Origin: Bacteroidota bacterium
GTDB lineage: Bacteria > Bacteroidota > Bacteroidia > Chitinophagales > Chitinophagaceae
DNA: 31,463 nt
Reading direction: 5' to 3'
Assembly: GCA_023415275.1 (NCBI GenBank)
Contig: JAEZLJ010000104.1
Span: forward strand, 1 to 31,463
Each line of letters starts with the position of its first letter. Positions within the stretch are counted from its first letter, which is position 1. Made by a program: the position numbers and the translations under genes. The notes beneath the pieces are model-generated. The model worked only from the letters and a program-made list of their open reading frames with translations, was not told the DNA's origin and made no database searches. Shown in pieces: positions 31,433-31,463 of this stretch.

Positions 31433-31463
31433 GTATTGGTAACAAAAGGGCAAGCCAGTGAGC

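Overview
The window reads as a chromosomal stretch from a Bacteroidota species, most likely of the family Chitinophagaceae. The evidence is the gene content (a gliding-type T9SS sorting domain, signal peptides ending in AQ, TonB-type carboxypeptidase-regulatory domain, DUF1080 and Gfo/Idh/MocA proteins, D-aminoacylase), TAnnTTTG-type promoter boxes, and the near absence of Shine-Dalgarno sequences. No rRNA, tRNA, CRISPR array or intact insertion sequence was seen.

Layout. 1-4.4 kb: end of a DUF72 gene, a very acidic small protein, a CYTH-domain protein, a secreted regulatory-domain protein, an M19 dipeptidase lipoprotein, an unknown protein and a DUF2892 membrane protein. 4.6-9.1 kb: an HGSNAT-like membrane acyltransferase, a secreted beta-lactamase-fold serine hydrolase and, divergent from it, a D-aminoacylase-type amidohydrolase. 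9.1-11.4 kb: an accessory islet with a strong hairpin, a MntA-HepT (type VII) toxin-antitoxin pair and two orphan secreted proteins, AT-richer by eye than the flanks. 11.4-13.3 kb: a DUF2809 membrane protein, a SnoaL-like protein, a gene-free stretch with three clusters of degenerate 7-nt repeats, and a small membrane protein. 13.7-19.0 kb: same-strand secreted GH30 and GH5+CBM6 glycosidases followed by an S9 peptidase. 19.0-22 kb: a voltage-gated potassium-channel-like protein with a C-terminal zinc ribbon, a small conserved protein and a PAS histidine kinase. 22-26.4 kb: a multidomain T9SS-exported GHL10 glycosidase, facing an M1 aminopeptidase across a strong terminator. 26.6-31.4 kb: a probable operon of a small lipoprotein, a second HGSNAT-like acyltransferase, a Tat-exported Gfo/Idh/MocA oxidoreductase, a DUF1080 lipoprotein and a discoidin-like/glycosidase-like lipoprotein that appears to end early.

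Working together. Most genes fit an extracytoplasmic scavenging life style: peptides (M19, S9, M1, D-aminoacylase, serine hydrolase) and polysaccharides (GH30, GH5, GHL10). The last cluster fits periplasmic sugar modification through 3-keto intermediates. No SusC/SusD pair or transporter is present, so uptake must be encoded elsewhere. The points most worth a second look are the phased heptamer repeats (12756-13010), the toxin-antitoxin islet and its hairpin, the oxidoreductase/DUF1080/acyltransferase cluster, and the possible nonsense codon at 31430.
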